Shown: positions 7,277 to 15,905 of the stretch, piece by piece
How the letters are laid out: each line of letters begins with the position of its first letter
Numbering within the stretch: position 1 is the stretch's first letter
NCBI GenBank assembly: GCA_004208945.1
Contig: SGPE01000008.1
Location: forward strand, 1 to 64,000
Direction of reading: 5' to 3'
Source: Pseudoalteromonas sp. CO133X
Lineage (GTDB): Bacteria; Pseudomonadota; Gammaproteobacteria; Enterobacterales; Alteromonadaceae
Length of the DNA: 64,000 nucleotides
Position numbers and translations under genes: made by a program
The notes under the pieces: generated by a model
Seen by the model: only the letters and a program-made list of their open reading frames with translations
Told to the model about the DNA's origin: nothing
The model's database searches: none

Positions 7277-7960
7277 TTAACTTGGGAGGTGAACTAGTTC
7301 TGACTCAGGAAAGTATACTCTCTGTATTTCTAGATACATTTCATTGATTTCCTGTCTAAACTTTTTAAAGTCAGTTGCGATATCATCATTCTGATAAGTT
7401 GCTAGAGCCATAGCATAGTCATTAATTTCTTTTCTATTAACTCTAATGATACTAGCCATTACAAGCATTTTTTCTTTTGCTTGATCCATTTCTAAATAAA
7501 AACTTTCTTGGCTCTTTTTAAACAATTCAAGCTCCTTTTTTTTATTATCTAAATTTGGCAGGATTAATTTTCTTCCTTCAACATTCATCGACAATTGCAT
7601 CGCTATGATTTTTTTTAGCTCTCGCTTGAGTTTTACTGCTTTTTGGGTCGATGAAACTGTACTTGCTTTTAGTAGAAAATATTGGTGAAAAGCTTTGCTA
7701 AATTCAGTATGGTTTTCTAGATCTTTCTGTTTTATCCATTGGTTTCTAGTTGTGAGTGCAATAACAAAAATACCAATAGTACATAGAGCAACAATCCAGT
7801 CCGCCATTGGCTGATTCTTGAAACTGATAATTAAACTAACATGGGGGACATTCAGGCCAGTAATGACCCCAGCTATGAAGACAAGAAATATAACCTTAAA
7901 ATAAAACCAGTTACTACGGTTAAAGAAAAAACCTTTTATTTTATTCATCATCACCGCCAA
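7277..7960 (-). CDS. Membrane protein with cytosolic coiled coil, unknown
   Basis: About 227 residues (223 if the second Met at MNKIK is used). Two N-terminal hydrophobic helices (YFKVIFLVFIAGVITGLNV and WIVALCTIGIFVIALTT) are followed by a long charged helical region rich in Lys and Glu. This 2-TM plus coiled-coil plan resembles many small phage- or island-borne membrane proteins, but no family is recognised. It sits between the cargo zone and the repressor on the repressor's strand, so it could be expressed in the lysogen with it. Confidence 0.55.
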   Translation of the reverse strand: MAVMMNKIKGFFFNRSNWFYFKVIFLVFIAGVITGLNVPHVSLIISFKNQPMADWIVALCTIGIFVIALTTRNQWIKQKDLENHTEFSKAFHQYFLLKASTVSSTQKAVKLKRELKKIIAMQLSMNVEGRKLILPNLDNKKKELELFKKSQESFYLEMDQAKEKMLVMASIIRVNRKEINDYAMALATYQNDDIATDFKKFRQEINEMYLEIQRVYFPESELVHLPS

Positions 7961-8017
7961 AAAGAGAACCTTTATTTACAAGTATCTTATAAACCTTCCC
8001 CATAATTTGTCCTTAAC

Positions 8018-8632
8018 CTATAAAGACTTACCCGTAAATATTACTTTCCCAACTAATGTGCAATTACCATTAATCGGTATTAATTGATCAGGCCAGTTGG
8101 GGTTGGCGGCTTTGAGGAACTTTTGATTGCCTTCGATGATCAGCTGTTTGAAAGTGGCTTGGTTATTGTCATCTAAGCGGGCAACAACATACGAACCATG
8201 GATGCATTCTGCTTCAGGGTCAACAAAGATTAAATCACCATCATTAAACTTTGGCTCCATGCTAATACCTTGCACGCGGAGTACAAACGAACGTTCACTG
8301 CAATTTACAGGGCATAAAAACCTTTCAGCATCGAGCGGGTTCACCTCAGAAATATCCGACCAAGCGCCAGCTTGAACCCAACTAATTAGTGGTAAGTGGT
8401 GCTTAGCTACAGATGTAGAAGACGCATTATCTATCTCTCCAATACCAAATTGTAGATATTCAGGTGTGCATTTTAACGCTCGTGCTAGGGATTCAATATT
8501 ACGTGGGTTCTTGGTCTCACCCTTTTCCAGTTTTTGAATTGAATTTTGTGCGACACCAACCAATTCTGCTAATTGATATTGTGTAAGATTTAAAGCTTTC
8601 CTTAGCTTTTTCACGCGGTTTGCAATATCCAT
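8018..8632 (-). CDS. Phage CI-type repressor (XRE HTH + S24 peptidase)
   Basis: 204 residues from the ATG at 8632, which has GGAG six bases ahead; a longer TTG start at 8743 would run through the operators. Residues 1-60 are an XRE helix-turn-helix (LTQYQLAELVGVAQNSIQKLEKG). The C-terminal half is a LexA/S24 autoprotease: Ala-Gly in SWVQAGAWSD as the probable cleavage site, Ser in GISMEPKFNDGDLIFVDP, and Lys in ATFKQLIIEG. RecA-stimulated self-cleavage and prophage induction are therefore expected. It is divergent from the YdaS/Cro-like gene. Confidence 0.92.
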   Translation of the reverse strand: MDIANRVKKLRKALNLTQYQLAELVGVAQNSIQKLEKGETKNPRNIESLARALKCTPEYLQFGIGEIDNASSTSVAKHHLPLISWVQAGAWSDISEVNPLDAERFLCPVNCSERSFVLRVQGISMEPKFNDGDLIFVDPEAECIHGSYVVARLDDNNQATFKQLIIEGNQKFLKAANPNWPDQLIPINGNCTLVGKVIFTGKSL

Positions 8633-8683
8633 ATAATCTCCGAAAGTTGTTATTTTTGAACACATAATCTGTGTAATGAGAAG

Positions 8684-8713
8684 ATTATCACAACTTTTAG
8701 TTGTTTTGGTCAA
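8684..8713 (-). promoter_or_regulatory. Repressor promoter with operator in its spacer
   Basis: On the minus strand TTGACC (8708-8713) and GATAAT (8684-8689) are 18 bp apart. The spacer contains ACAACTAAAAGTTGT (8690-8704), a near-perfect palindrome matching the second operator candidate at 8744. Repressor bound here would block its own promoter. Confidence 0.65.
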
Positions 8714-8743
8714 ATCTCTATTATTGGTTTTATTTCTGTTCAA

Positions 8744-8803
8744 ACAACCAAAAGTGGTTTACAAACCAATAAAAGAGATCTTATTATATATAAAAAGTGG
8801 TTA
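8744..8803 (+). promoter_or_regulatory. Early rightward promoter and operator repeats
   Basis: ACAACCAAAAGTGGTT (8744-8759) has the same form as ACAACTAAAAGTTGT at 8690. It abuts a -35-like TTTACA (8758-8763) that is 18 bp from TATTAT (8782-8787). A further half-site AAAAGTGGTT lies at about 8793-8802. This is the expected operator set of a lambda-like genetic switch. Confidence 0.6.
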
Positions 8804-8822
8804 GCAGCTATTGGAGATTAAA

Positions 8823-9041
8823 ATGTCAGCCATAAAAAAAGCAGTTGAAATAATTGGTGGGCAAACCAAGCTCGCTAATACTTTAGGAACAAAACAATCC
8901 GTTGTATTTCATTGGATTAGCCGTCATGGGCAAGCCCCTGCTAAATACATTCCACGCATTTCAGAATTAACACATGGCCAAGTATCGGTAGACGACTTAC
9001 TGGCTGATCACCAAAAAAGCAGCAAGGACGATGCAGCATGA
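8823..9041 (+). CDS. YdaS/Cro-like DNA-binding protein
   Basis: 72 residues from ATG 8823, preceded by TTGGAG. It reads IKKAVEIIGGQTKLANTLGTKQSVVFHWISR, the YdaS-family helix-turn-helix, followed by PAKYIPRISELTHGQVS. In lambdoid and P2-like prophages such proteins occupy the Cro/Cox position opposite the repressor and push the switch toward lysis. The stop overlaps the ATG of the PrtN-like gene by 4 bp. Confidence 0.85.
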   Translation: MSAIKKAVEIIGGQTKLANTLGTKQSVVFHWISRHGQAPAKYIPRISELTHGQVSVDDLLADHQKSSKDDAA

Positions 9042-9292
9042 ACATGACCTTTGCGTTACTTGCGCGCTACAACACACCCGTTGTAAGGCTCAAAGACATT
9101 TGTGTCGAGCATTTAGGCATTCAGCCTAAAACTGCTGAGCAAAAGGCAAAAGCCGCGCAACTGCCATTTCCAACATTTAAAGCAATTGATTCGGAGCGGT
9201 CACCTACGCTGGTAAACGTGAGTGATTTAGGTGAGTACCTGCAAACACAATACGAAAAAGGCCGCGCTGAGTGGCAAAGTGTAAACAACTAG
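9038..9292 (+). CDS. PrtN-like pyocin activator family protein
   Basis: 84 residues matching the PrtN family along its length: MTFALLARYNTPVVRLKDICVEHLGI, PKTAEQKAKAAQLPFPTF, SPTLVNVSDLGEYL and a C-terminal helix. PrtN in Pseudomonas aeruginosa activates pyocin genes after SOS derepression. Here it directly follows the YdaS/Cro-like gene with a 4-bp overlap, so it probably acts as an early or middle gene activator of this phage. The residues around AAQLPFPTFKAID form the DNA-recognition-like element. Confidence 0.82.
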   Translation: MNMTFALLARYNTPVVRLKDICVEHLGIQPKTAEQKAKAAQLPFPTFKAIDSERSPTLVNVSDLGEYLQTQYEKGRAEWQSVNN

Positions 9293-9303
9293 GAGCAATG
9301 ACC

Positions 9304-9708
9304 ATGGCAAATGCACTTGCTAAATCGACCATTACTGAAAAACCTACACAACTGAAATCAGTAGAAGAGCGCAAATTACCAAAAGGCCTTGCTGAAATTA
9401 AAGCATTGATGGGTGATACAAAGCGCACACCTGGTTATCTATTTGATGCGGTTTTAACTGAACAACAACGCAAGGTTGTTTGTTTTGCTGCTGGGCTTAA
9501 GAAACGTCATGTAGAAATGAGCTTTTATAAGTTTGATATTCAAGAGCGCAAAGCGGTTCACAAAGCAATTTTGAGTTTACAAAGTATTGTTGCCACGTTC
9601 GATGATGCCAATGTGCTCATGCCTGAAAAATTTGAACGTACTCAGCCTAAGTTTGATGTAATTCCGCATTTGATTGCAGAGCAAAACACTAATACTCAGA
9701 AACATTAA
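9304..9708 (+). CDS. Phage early-region protein of unknown function
   Basis: 134 residues from ATG 9304, chosen because AGGAG lies 8 bp ahead; an ATG at 9298 is too close to it. Highly basic, helical, with YLFDAVLTEQQRKVVCFAAGLKKRHVEMSFYKFD in the centre (split in the middle by no obvious domain). No family is recognised. It lies in the early operon between the PrtN-like gene and the methyltransferase. Confidence 0.6.
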   Translation: MANALAKSTITEKPTQLKSVEERKLPKGLAEIKALMGDTKRTPGYLFDAVLTEQQRKVVCFAAGLKKRHVEMSFYKFDIQERKAVHKAILSLQSIVATFDDANVLMPEKFERTQPKFDVIPHLIAEQNTNTQKH

Positions 9709-9717
9709 GGACTGATT

Positions 9718-10305
9718 ATGAGCTCAACAAATCGCGGAACTGTGCGCAATGCGGATGATTACTATGTAACACCACATTGGCTAATTGAAAATTTTCTAGC
9801 TGCCTTTGCTGAAAATAACATTTTGCTTTGTTCACCAGATGAATACCCAAGAGTACTCGACCCGAGTGCTGGCGGTTGTGAAAAATACCCAATGAGCTAC
9901 CCAACCGTTTTAGAAGAACACGGCTTTAATGTTACTAGCTGGGATATTCGTGCTGACTCACGCGCTGATGTAATTAACTTTGATTTTTTAGGAACTGTGG
10001 TGTTAAACCATCATTACGACATGATCATCACAAACCCACCATTTAAATTAGCGCAAGAGTTTACAGAGCATGCACTGAAAATGGTGCGTGACGGCGGTTT
10101 AGTGATTATGCTGCAACGCTTAAATTGGCTTGGTAGCCAAAAACGTAAACCAATGTGGCAACGCTTACCGCTTGCAGCCGTTTATGTTCACAGTAAGCGA
10201 CCAGGTTTTAATCCTGAAAAACCAAGTCAAACCGACTCTACTGAATACGCCCACTTTGTATTTTGCAAAGGCTATCCAGCCGCAGCAGAAATATTCGTAA
10301 TTTAA
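9718..10305 (+). CDS. Phage SAM-dependent DNA adenine methyltransferase
   Basis: 195 residues. Motif I-like DPSAGG is at residues 48-53 and the catalytic NPPF motif IV at 106-109 (MIITNPPFKLAQEF). This identifies an amino-methyltransferase of the N6-adenine type, with a short architecture common in phages. No cognate endonuclease is nearby, so it is an orphan. Likely roles are protection of phage DNA from host restriction or regulation of replication; target sequence unknown. Confidence 0.8.
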   Translation: MSSTNRGTVRNADDYYVTPHWLIENFLAAFAENNILLCSPDEYPRVLDPSAGGCEKYPMSYPTVLEEHGFNVTSWDIRADSRADVINFDFLGTVVLNHHYDMIITNPPFKLAQEFTEHALKMVRDGGLVIMLQRLNWLGSQKRKPMWQRLPLAAVYVHSKRPGFNPEKPSQTDSTEYAHFVFCKGYPAAAEIFVI

Positions 10306-10335
10306 CCAAATCCAACCCCCAAAGGACGACTAAAA

Positions 10336-10617
10336 ATGACCACTATCAAAGACCAAGATCTATCTAAAAATCAGCGTTTAGTAGACAACATCGTATTACA
10401 TGCCATTGACCAAGTTAATTTTACGGTAAGGAACTTAGGTAAGCGCCCATCGTTCGCTATGTTGATGGAGTGTGAAAACTGCCTAATTGATTTTATGCCA
10501 GTGATTAAGCTTATTGTTGATGACTACCCTGAGTATGCGCATGTTTATGACAAAATGGCGAGCGTACTAGAGGCGGTTCAAGTTCATGACGATCTAAGCT
10601 TGATTGAGTTTGCATAG
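10336..10617 (+). CDS. Small phage protein of unknown function
   Basis: 93 residues, acidic and helical, with an AAAGGA ribosome site. The pattern FAMLMECENCLIDFMPVIKLIVDDYPEYAHV contains two cysteines three residues apart but no clear metal site. It ends 2 bp before the GpA gene, so it is probably co-translated with the replication protein. Confidence 0.55.
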   Translation: MTTIKDQDLSKNQRLVDNIVLHAIDQVNFTVRNLGKRPSFAMLMECENCLIDFMPVIKLIVDDYPEYAHVYDKMASVLEAVQVHDDLSLIEFA

Positions 10618-10619
10618 CG

Positions 10620-13133
10620 ATGCTAAACAATCAACCTCTTGATTTAGAAACCCTTAGACTATCGAGCATAGCTAAGGGTTTAATTTCTTCTATTAGCGAT
10701 ATCGACAACCACAACTATCTGGCGCGTGGCTTACAAAGTGTGCCTGTACCACTACAAAGCCGAATAGCACGTAAATACATTGATCGATATAACCAAAAGA
10801 AAGCGGGGAGTGAGTACCGTGCTAATACATGGTTGCGCCGTACTATAAACCGATTAAAACCACGCTTCGGCGTGTTGTTCAGTATTACTCAAAATATGCC
10901 ATTACCGTGGCATATTTTAAGTAGTGTTGAGAAAACAAAAAAACATGCCGGTGACTTAGCAATTGAATGTGTGCAAATAGCGCTTGATGTGAGCGAAGAG
11001 CATCAAACGTTAGAGTATGAGCAAATACTCAGGTTTACATATGAAGCGGTAGCCGAGCATGCAAAAGCCATTGGTGTAAACGTACCATTTTACGCCATGC
11101 GTGATGATGACTTACCGAGTGAATGCTTCGAAATTGCACTTCTTAAAATGCAGTGTGATAAATGGTGGACTCGCCAACTAAAAACCCTACGCCGACAATT
11201 TATAGAGCTATTAGAAATAGCCACAGGGCAGGTGGGTAAAGACCTTTATTACGACAAAAAAAGCGAAAAGTCCAAACGCCGTGGTATTAGCCCATACTCA
11301 TCAAAACAAGCGCAACGTGAATTTAGCTTTGCACAAGCAAGTGGGCGGCAGTTCCTTGAAATGATGGAGTTACAAAGCAGCGACGGGGAAGTAATAAACC
11401 TGATAGATGCTGTTAAAAGCGGTATGGCAAACCCTGCTAACCGTCGTAATGAGCTAATGCTACGCATACGCGAAACCGAAGAACTAGCCGACGAAATGGG
11501 CTACACAGGTGTATTTTATACCATTACATGCCCTGCGCGTTTTCATGCCAATGCAAGTACGTGGGACGGTTCAACCCCTAAGGATGCGCAAAACTACCTA
11601 ACCCGCACTTGGGCTCGCGCCCGTTCTAAACTAAACCGTCGTGACCTTAAATATTTTGGTTTGCGCGTAGTTGAGCCACACGCCGACGGATGCCCTCACT
11701 GGCACATGATGCTATTTATGCCAAAAAACAAGCTTCAAGAAATTAACGCTATTTTGCGTTGGTACTTTATCCAAGAAGATAAAACCGAGCTTTATAACCG
11801 TTATGGCCCTGAGCTTACCCGCGCCAAAGTATTCAACAAATTTGTAGATATAAATACCCACGGCACGCACATCAAGACCGTTGAGGGCTGTGTTAAATAT
11901 CGTGCAGGGACTGAGAAAAGCCGCTTATTTAAACTTTACAAAGAACAGCGCAGTAATTGGGGCTATGCCAAAAAGAAAGCGAATGAAGTGGCGATACAGC
12001 GAAACAAAGAAGAAGCCGAAAAAGTTAAAGGTACGAACAAAGAGCCTAAAAAAATCAAAGCCAAAAACCACAAAGAACCGACTAAATTTTATCGCACATT
12101 TAGTCCACGCTTTGACGCTGTAAAGCTGGACAAAAGCAAGGGCAGTGCAGCCAGCTACATTGCGAAATACATCAGTAAAAATATTGATGGTTATATGCTT
12201 GGTGAGCATGTTGATGCTGACACTGGCGAAAATCTGCAAGAACAAGCAAACCCAGTTTTAGCCTGGGCAAGTACGTGGAATATTCGCCAGTTTCAGTTTC
12301 AAGGTTCGCCAAGCGTCACCGTTTACCGTGAATTACGCCGCATGCGTACAGCACTTGATGACGACGAGTTTGAGCCAATCCGCCAAGCTGCGGATGCTGC
12401 AAACTGGAAAGAATATGTAAAATTACAAGGCGGTATGTGTATAGGCCGCGATGCAAACTTTAAAACCCATTACGAAGAAACCCCGCAAGGCAGTGACTAC
12501 GCTGAATTGGTTAAGCGCATTAGAGGCGTTTACCGCACTATGACAAATAACCCGCTCATAACCCGCCTGGTCCAGTGGAAAAGACAACTCAAAGGTACAG
12601 CTGAGAAAGCCTCAGCTAAAGACACCACCAACGTCGGCGCAGCCGACCTATCTTGGACTAGTGGTAATAACTGTACGCCCATAGCCACGGGCTCTAGGGA
12701 CGAGTTGTTACTTGATATGGTGGGCTTTGACAAAAAAGAGATCGAGCAGGTTAAAAAGGATCTAATTTCGGGTAAAAGGATCAGGCGAAACGACCAAATT
12801 TATCAAATACGTAATGGTCAATTGCAGGTTCTGGACGAAGCCGAACAACAAAAACATGAAAAACGACTCGCTATTGAATATCGAGCGAAAACACTCGCCC
12901 AAAAATCGGGTAGTTGGCATGTAACAGATGCACATAGACAACAAGCAAAAGAGTTAATAGAGCTTGCATACACATATGCTGAGCACGATGGAAGAACGTC
13001 ACTATTAAACTCCAAGCTTAAGAAAGGTCACGCTGACGCAATTGGTGATCTTGATTTAGCTAGACTCGTTCTAGCTGGTGAAGCAACACCTGTCAGTGAC
13101 AATGACTGGTGGGTATTAGACTTAATGGCGTAG
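10620..13133 (+). CDS. A: Phage replication endonuclease GpA (HUH, rolling-circle)
   Basis: 837 residues, similar in size to P2 GpA (761). The HUH metal site is in EPHADGCPHWHMMLFMP, and the catalytic tyrosine motif is SYIAKYISKNIDG, with two tyrosines four residues apart as in P2 GpA. In P2, GpA nicks its own origin inside the gene and starts rolling-circle replication. A Lys/Glu-rich insert (about residues 440-480) precedes the tyrosine motif. The origin should lie within this gene but I cannot place it. Confidence 0.93.
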   Translation: MLNNQPLDLETLRLSSIAKGLISSISDIDNHNYLARGLQSVPVPLQSRIARKYIDRYNQKKAGSEYRANTWLRRTINRLKPRFGVLFSITQNMPLPWHILSSVEKTKKHAGDLAIECVQIALDVSEEHQTLEYEQILRFTYEAVAEHAKAIGVNVPFYAMRDDDLPSECFEIALLKMQCDKWWTRQLKTLRRQFIELLEIATGQVGKDLYYDKKSEKSKRRGISPYSSKQAQREFSFAQASGRQFLEMMELQSSDGEVINLIDAVKSGMANPANRRNELMLRIRETEELADEMGYTGVFYTITCPARFHANASTWDGSTPKDAQNYLTRTWARARSKLNRRDLKYFGLRVVEPHADGCPHWHMMLFMPKNKLQEINAILRWYFIQEDKTELYNRYGPELTRAKVFNKFVDINTHGTHIKTVEGCVKYRAGTEKSRLFKLYKEQRSNWGYAKKKANEVAIQRNKEEAEKVKGTNKEPKKIKAKNHKEPTKFYRTFSPRFDAVKLDKSKGSAASYIAKYISKNIDGYMLGEHVDADTGENLQEQANPVLAWASTWNIRQFQFQGSPSVTVYRELRRMRTALDDDEFEPIRQAADAANWKEYVKLQGGMCIGRDANFKTHYEETPQGSDYAELVKRIRGVYRTMTNNPLITRLVQWKRQLKGTAEKASAKDTTNVGAADLSWTSGNNCTPIATGSRDELLLDMVGFDKKEIEQVKKDLISGKRIRRNDQIYQIRNGQLQVLDEAEQQKHEKRLAIEYRAKTLAQKSGSWHVTDAHRQQAKELIELAYTYAEHDGRTSLLNSKLKKGHADAIGDLDLARLVLAGEATPVSDNDWWVLDLMA

Positions 13134-13141
13134 GAGATATT

Positions 13142-13417
13142 ATGAATACTCAAAAAGCAGCAGAGAAAATGCTAGAAACAGGGGAATTTTATACCGCACT
13201 TGAGATCGGTAGAGAATTTGGGGAGTCAGCAAAACGTGGTAGTGGCTGGCTCTATAACATCCGTATGGGGTCTCGCTACGAAACAGTTGAAACCGAATTA
13301 CCAAATCGACGGGTGAAAGTCGTTGCTATTGACGGCCGTAGAGTGTCTATCGACCAATTGCAGAACAAAGCTTTATTGTTTAGACGTCCGCGATTATTGA
13401 TAGAGAATAGAGTCTAA
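13142..13417 (+). CDS. Small basic phage protein, possible DNA-binding
   Basis: 91 residues from ATG 13142, preceded by TAGGAGATATT; an in-frame start 33 bp upstream lies inside GpA. TALEIGREFGESAKRGSGWLYNI could be a winged-helix or HTH segment, and the C-terminal half is Arg-rich (RRVKVVAIDGRRVSI). No specific family is recognised. It closes the early/replication operon. Confidence 0.6.
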   Translation: MNTQKAAEKMLETGEFYTALEIGREFGESAKRGSGWLYNIRMGSRYETVETELPNRRVKVVAIDGRRVSIDQLQNKALLFRRPRLLIENRV

Positions 13418-14039
13418 TTCAGGTTGAAAAAGGGCTAATGATGGTTAGCCCTAAACTATAACTACATAGTTAATAAAGAAACTACAGCAATAATTAATTG
13501 AAAATAATTAACTAAGCAACGTTCCGAAATTTCTAAGGAAAAGCTGATTTTCAACTTTTGTCCCTCCAAAATAATGCTTGGATTACTTGATGGGTATTTC
13601 AGAATGCGTTACGCTCAGATTGCAATGTCTAAGCGCTTTCTGAAATATTCAAGTAAGTGTCTTCACTAACACCATATTGACGTATGGTGTTAGTCCCTCC
13701 ACCAATCACAACATTTAGTGTTATAACTCGTGTTAACAAACAAGATAGTGTGGCCTCGATCTATTTGCAAGAGACAAAAATGCCCTGTTGTGTGGATAAC
13801 TACTGGATAAGCTAATTGTGTTGGTAAGCACTAACCTTTGAACAATCAATGATAATAATAGATGAATAAATCAACTGAAGATCTTGAAAATGTTCACTTT
13901 TAAAAAAAAAATTGGTTTTTTTTGTTTTTTTTATATTTTAGATGTGAAATTAAGTAATTTCAGTATGGGAAAAGTGCTTTATAGCCGATTTCGATTGATT
14001 AATAGATAGTAAAAAAGGAATACATAAGTTCGTACTGTG
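13418..14039. other. 620-bp noncoding region with several hairpins; possible cos or ncRNA locus
   Basis: No gene is supported. A hairpin AGGGCTAA-TGATGG-TTAGCCCT (13431-13452) follows the early operon. Two further stems at 13584-13655 and 13666-13693 lie between direct repeats of GTCCCTCCA. Beyond ~13880 the DNA is A/T-tract rich. In P2 the cos site lies between gene A and gene Q, the position of this region, so a packaging site is plausible. No cos sequence was recognised. Confidence 0.5.
13560..13701 (+). repeat. Paired hairpins bounded by GTCCCTCCA direct repeats
   Basis: GTCCCTCCA is at 13560-13568 and 13693-13701. Between them lies an interrupted stem (TACTTGA + ATTTCAGAA pairing with TTCTGAAAT + TCAAGTA, 13584-13655) and a perfect 10-bp stem CTAACACCAT/ATGGTGTTAG (13666-13693). 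Confidence 0.7.
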
Positions 14040-14282
14040 CTATAAACCAATCAATTCCAATTGTTCTTCACGTGGTAAGTTTTTAATCAAAGATGCGGCC
14101 AATTGTTGAGTTGTTCGATGGGGTGGGTTTAGGTAATGCTTAAATGCTAACGTACTGACAAACGTTGCCCCACAGTTTTTAACGTCAGTACATGAAATAT
14201 AAAGATCAGCTACATGGGTTGATTGATTTTCTCTTGATGAAATAGTCGCTTTACTTCCACAGTTCGGACACGTTACCCGCAT
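14040..14282 (-). CDS. ogr: Ogr/Delta-like late transcription activator
   Basis: 80 residues from ATG 14282 (a GTG two codons earlier is possible). It has the Ogr/Delta zinc-finger layout CPNCGSKA...VADLYISCTDVKNCGATFVSTLAFKHYL, with four Cys ligands and the DLYxxC...CGATFV core. In P2-like phages this protein recruits host RNA polymerase to late promoters. Its place next to portal and terminase genes, rather than after gene D as in P2, is a variation of layout. Confidence 0.88.
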   Translation of the reverse strand: MRVTCPNCGSKATISSRENQSTHVADLYISCTDVKNCGATFVSTLAFKHYLNPPHRTTQQLAASLIKNLPREEQLELIGL

Positions 14283-14494
14283 AGTCACACCAATATAAAT
14301 AAGTCAGATGTACTGTTATTATATACAGTTGTTTGATTTGTGCCAATTGTATATTTATTGCTATTTTTTAAATAATAAAAGCACTATATTGGCTAGCTTA
14401 AAATTTAATTAAATTTTTTTTAATTATTAATTGTTTTATTTAGAAATAACCATATTAATAGTCATGACATTAAATACAAGATAAGAGGTAAAAT

Positions 14495-14734
14495 ATGTCA
14501 TGTAATCATGCTGATTTAGAAAATATATTGAAATCAATTGAAAGCTTCCAAGGTAGTGGACAACGACATGTTTGTGCTGGTTGTGCATATCATTTGGGCG
14601 TATCTGATCGTGAGAATAACCGTAAGTATGATCCTGGTGCTGTAAATAGCCTGCCTGCAAGCCAAGCCGCCCCGCAAAGGCACAAAAATGCGTATGCTGC
14701 ATATGACCTGGGTTTCAAAGGGGGTTCACTTTAA
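14495..14734 (+). CDS. Small Cys/His-rich protein of unknown function
   Basis: 79 residues with AGAGG before the ATG. The arrangement GSGQRHVCAGCAYHLG, then LPASQAAPQRHKNAYAAYDLGF resembles a small family I recall from phages and islands, often near restriction or defence genes (GSGQRHxCAGCAY then RHKxxxAAxALG). CAGC with nearby histidines suggests a small zinc-binding site. Function is unknown. It is alone, on the opposite strand to ogr and portal, where P2 carries its accessory tin/old genes. Confidence 0.65.
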   Translation: MSCNHADLENILKSIESFQGSGQRHVCAGCAYHLGVSDRENNRKYDPGAVNSLPASQAAPQRHKNAYAAYDLGFKGGSL

Positions 14735-14800
14735 AATTGATATCTGCTTTTACTAGGGAGAGGTTTGCACATTCAGTTTCTAAATTTTTAAGTATTTATT

Positions 14801-14842
14801 AAAAGATATAAAGTGTTGTCTATAATTCACTTTATATCTTTT
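14801..14842. terminator. Bidirectional terminator-like hairpin, 15-bp perfect stem
   Basis: AAAAGATATAAAGTG and its exact complement CACTTTATATCTTTT enclose a 12-base loop, followed by a T-rich tract on the plus strand and A-rich on the minus. It lies between the small Cys protein gene and the convergent end of the portal gene. It is AT-rich, so a protein-binding role is also possible. Confidence 0.6.
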
Positions 14843-14888
14843 ATTTTTTGTTTCTATAATATAAGCAACCTGTAGAGGGAGTTATATT

Positions 14889-15905
14889 TTATTCTAATTC
14901 AAATCTAAGCTTTAGTTTGCTGCCAATTTCAGGATCTTGTTCAACCGCATCAACTATATTTTTGATTAACGGCTTAGTTTCGTTTTTAAAATACATGGCA
15001 TCGTATTTAGTCGGGTCGCCAAGACCTGCTGTGTTAGATGGAATAATGCCAGATAAGCCAGGCGGAAAACGATGAGCGTTCAGTACATCTTGTGCTGATA
15101 CGTTCTTAACGTTCATAAACTCGTCTTTACTTTCAAAATTGCCGACAGGGATTATTTGTAAGCCTTTCTCTTTACCGTTGGGAATATTCACGAACAACGA
15201 GCGGAAATTTCCCACACCCTTACTATCTTGAATTTTCTCTTTGATATCGTCTTCAACTTTAGGGTCTAAATTAGGATCAGTGGCATACATGATAAAACCC
15301 ATGTGTGCGCCATTGATATAGTATTTACGGCGGAATAGGGTAGCATCTTCATTTAAAAGCGTAGCTTGTAAACCGCCTAGGTAATCAGGGCAACCATATA
15401 CTTGTTGAACAGGATCATATTGTTTAACCCAGATAATATCGGGGGCTTTGTATTTTCTTACTTGGCTGTTCCGTTCAAGCACCACAGCGCCACCATCCCC
15501 AGTTGCGCGGGTTCGATAACTTGGCAACGGAAATAATCGCACCGGTTGTCTAAAGCCATTGCGAATTTTAAGTAAAGCTACATCACCAAATTGCACCAGG
15601 TTTAAAAATGCGGCCTGAATTTGTTGTGCGCTCATGCCGCCAGATATGAAGCGACCAGCAGCCATATTGGCACGGCTCACAACAATGCCACCGTGTTGGG
15701 CATTGCGGCGGGTAAGGTTTGCTAATAAATGACGGTCAACGGGTGGCTCCCAATAACCATCCATATCGTTATAAAATAGCGAGTCATAATCTGTTAACCA
15801 CATATCTGGCATAACTTGCTCGGGTAAGCTAAACACAACAGGCGCATGTTTGGCGTGATCAGTTTGTTGTTGATCAGGTGTTTGGTCTAATTCTGCATGG
15901 TCCAT
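14889..15905 (-). CDS. Q: Phage portal protein, PBSX/P2 GpQ family
   Basis: 338 residues, close to P2 Q (344). Motifs include [21 protein letters not shown] at the N-terminus, [11 protein letters not shown], and near the C-terminus [28 protein letters not shown], a strong signature of this portal family. It forms the DNA entry channel at the capsid vertex. The start overlaps the terminase gene by 19 bp, giving the leftward P-Q operon of P2-like phages. Confidence 0.95.
   Translation of the reverse strand: MDHAELDQTPDQQQTDHAKHAPVVFSLPEQVMPDMWLTDYDSLFYNDMDGYWEPPVDRHLLANLTRRNAQHGGIVVSRANMAAGRFISGGMSAQQIQAAFLNLVQFGDVALLKIRNGFRQPVRLFPLPSYRTRATGDGGAVVLERNSQVRKYKAPDIIWVKQYDPVQQVYGCPDYLGGLQATLLNEDATLFRRKYYINGAHMGFIMYATDPNLDPKVEDDIKEKIQDSKGVGNFRSLFVNIPNGKEKGLQIIPVGNFESKDEFMNVKNVSAQDVLNAHRFPPGLSGIIPSNTAGLGDPTKYDAMYFKNETKPLIKNIVDAVEQDPEIGSKLKLRFELE

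Noticed and set aside
13660..13705. tRNA-like 3' end (CTCCACCA) after the 10-bp hairpin
   Set aside because: No D-arm, anticodon arm or T-loop can be folded around it, so it is not a tRNA or tmRNA fragment.
14436..14702. Minus-strand 88-codon frame over the small Cys-rich gene
   Set aside because: The plus-strand frame has a ribosome site and family-like motif; the minus frame has neither.
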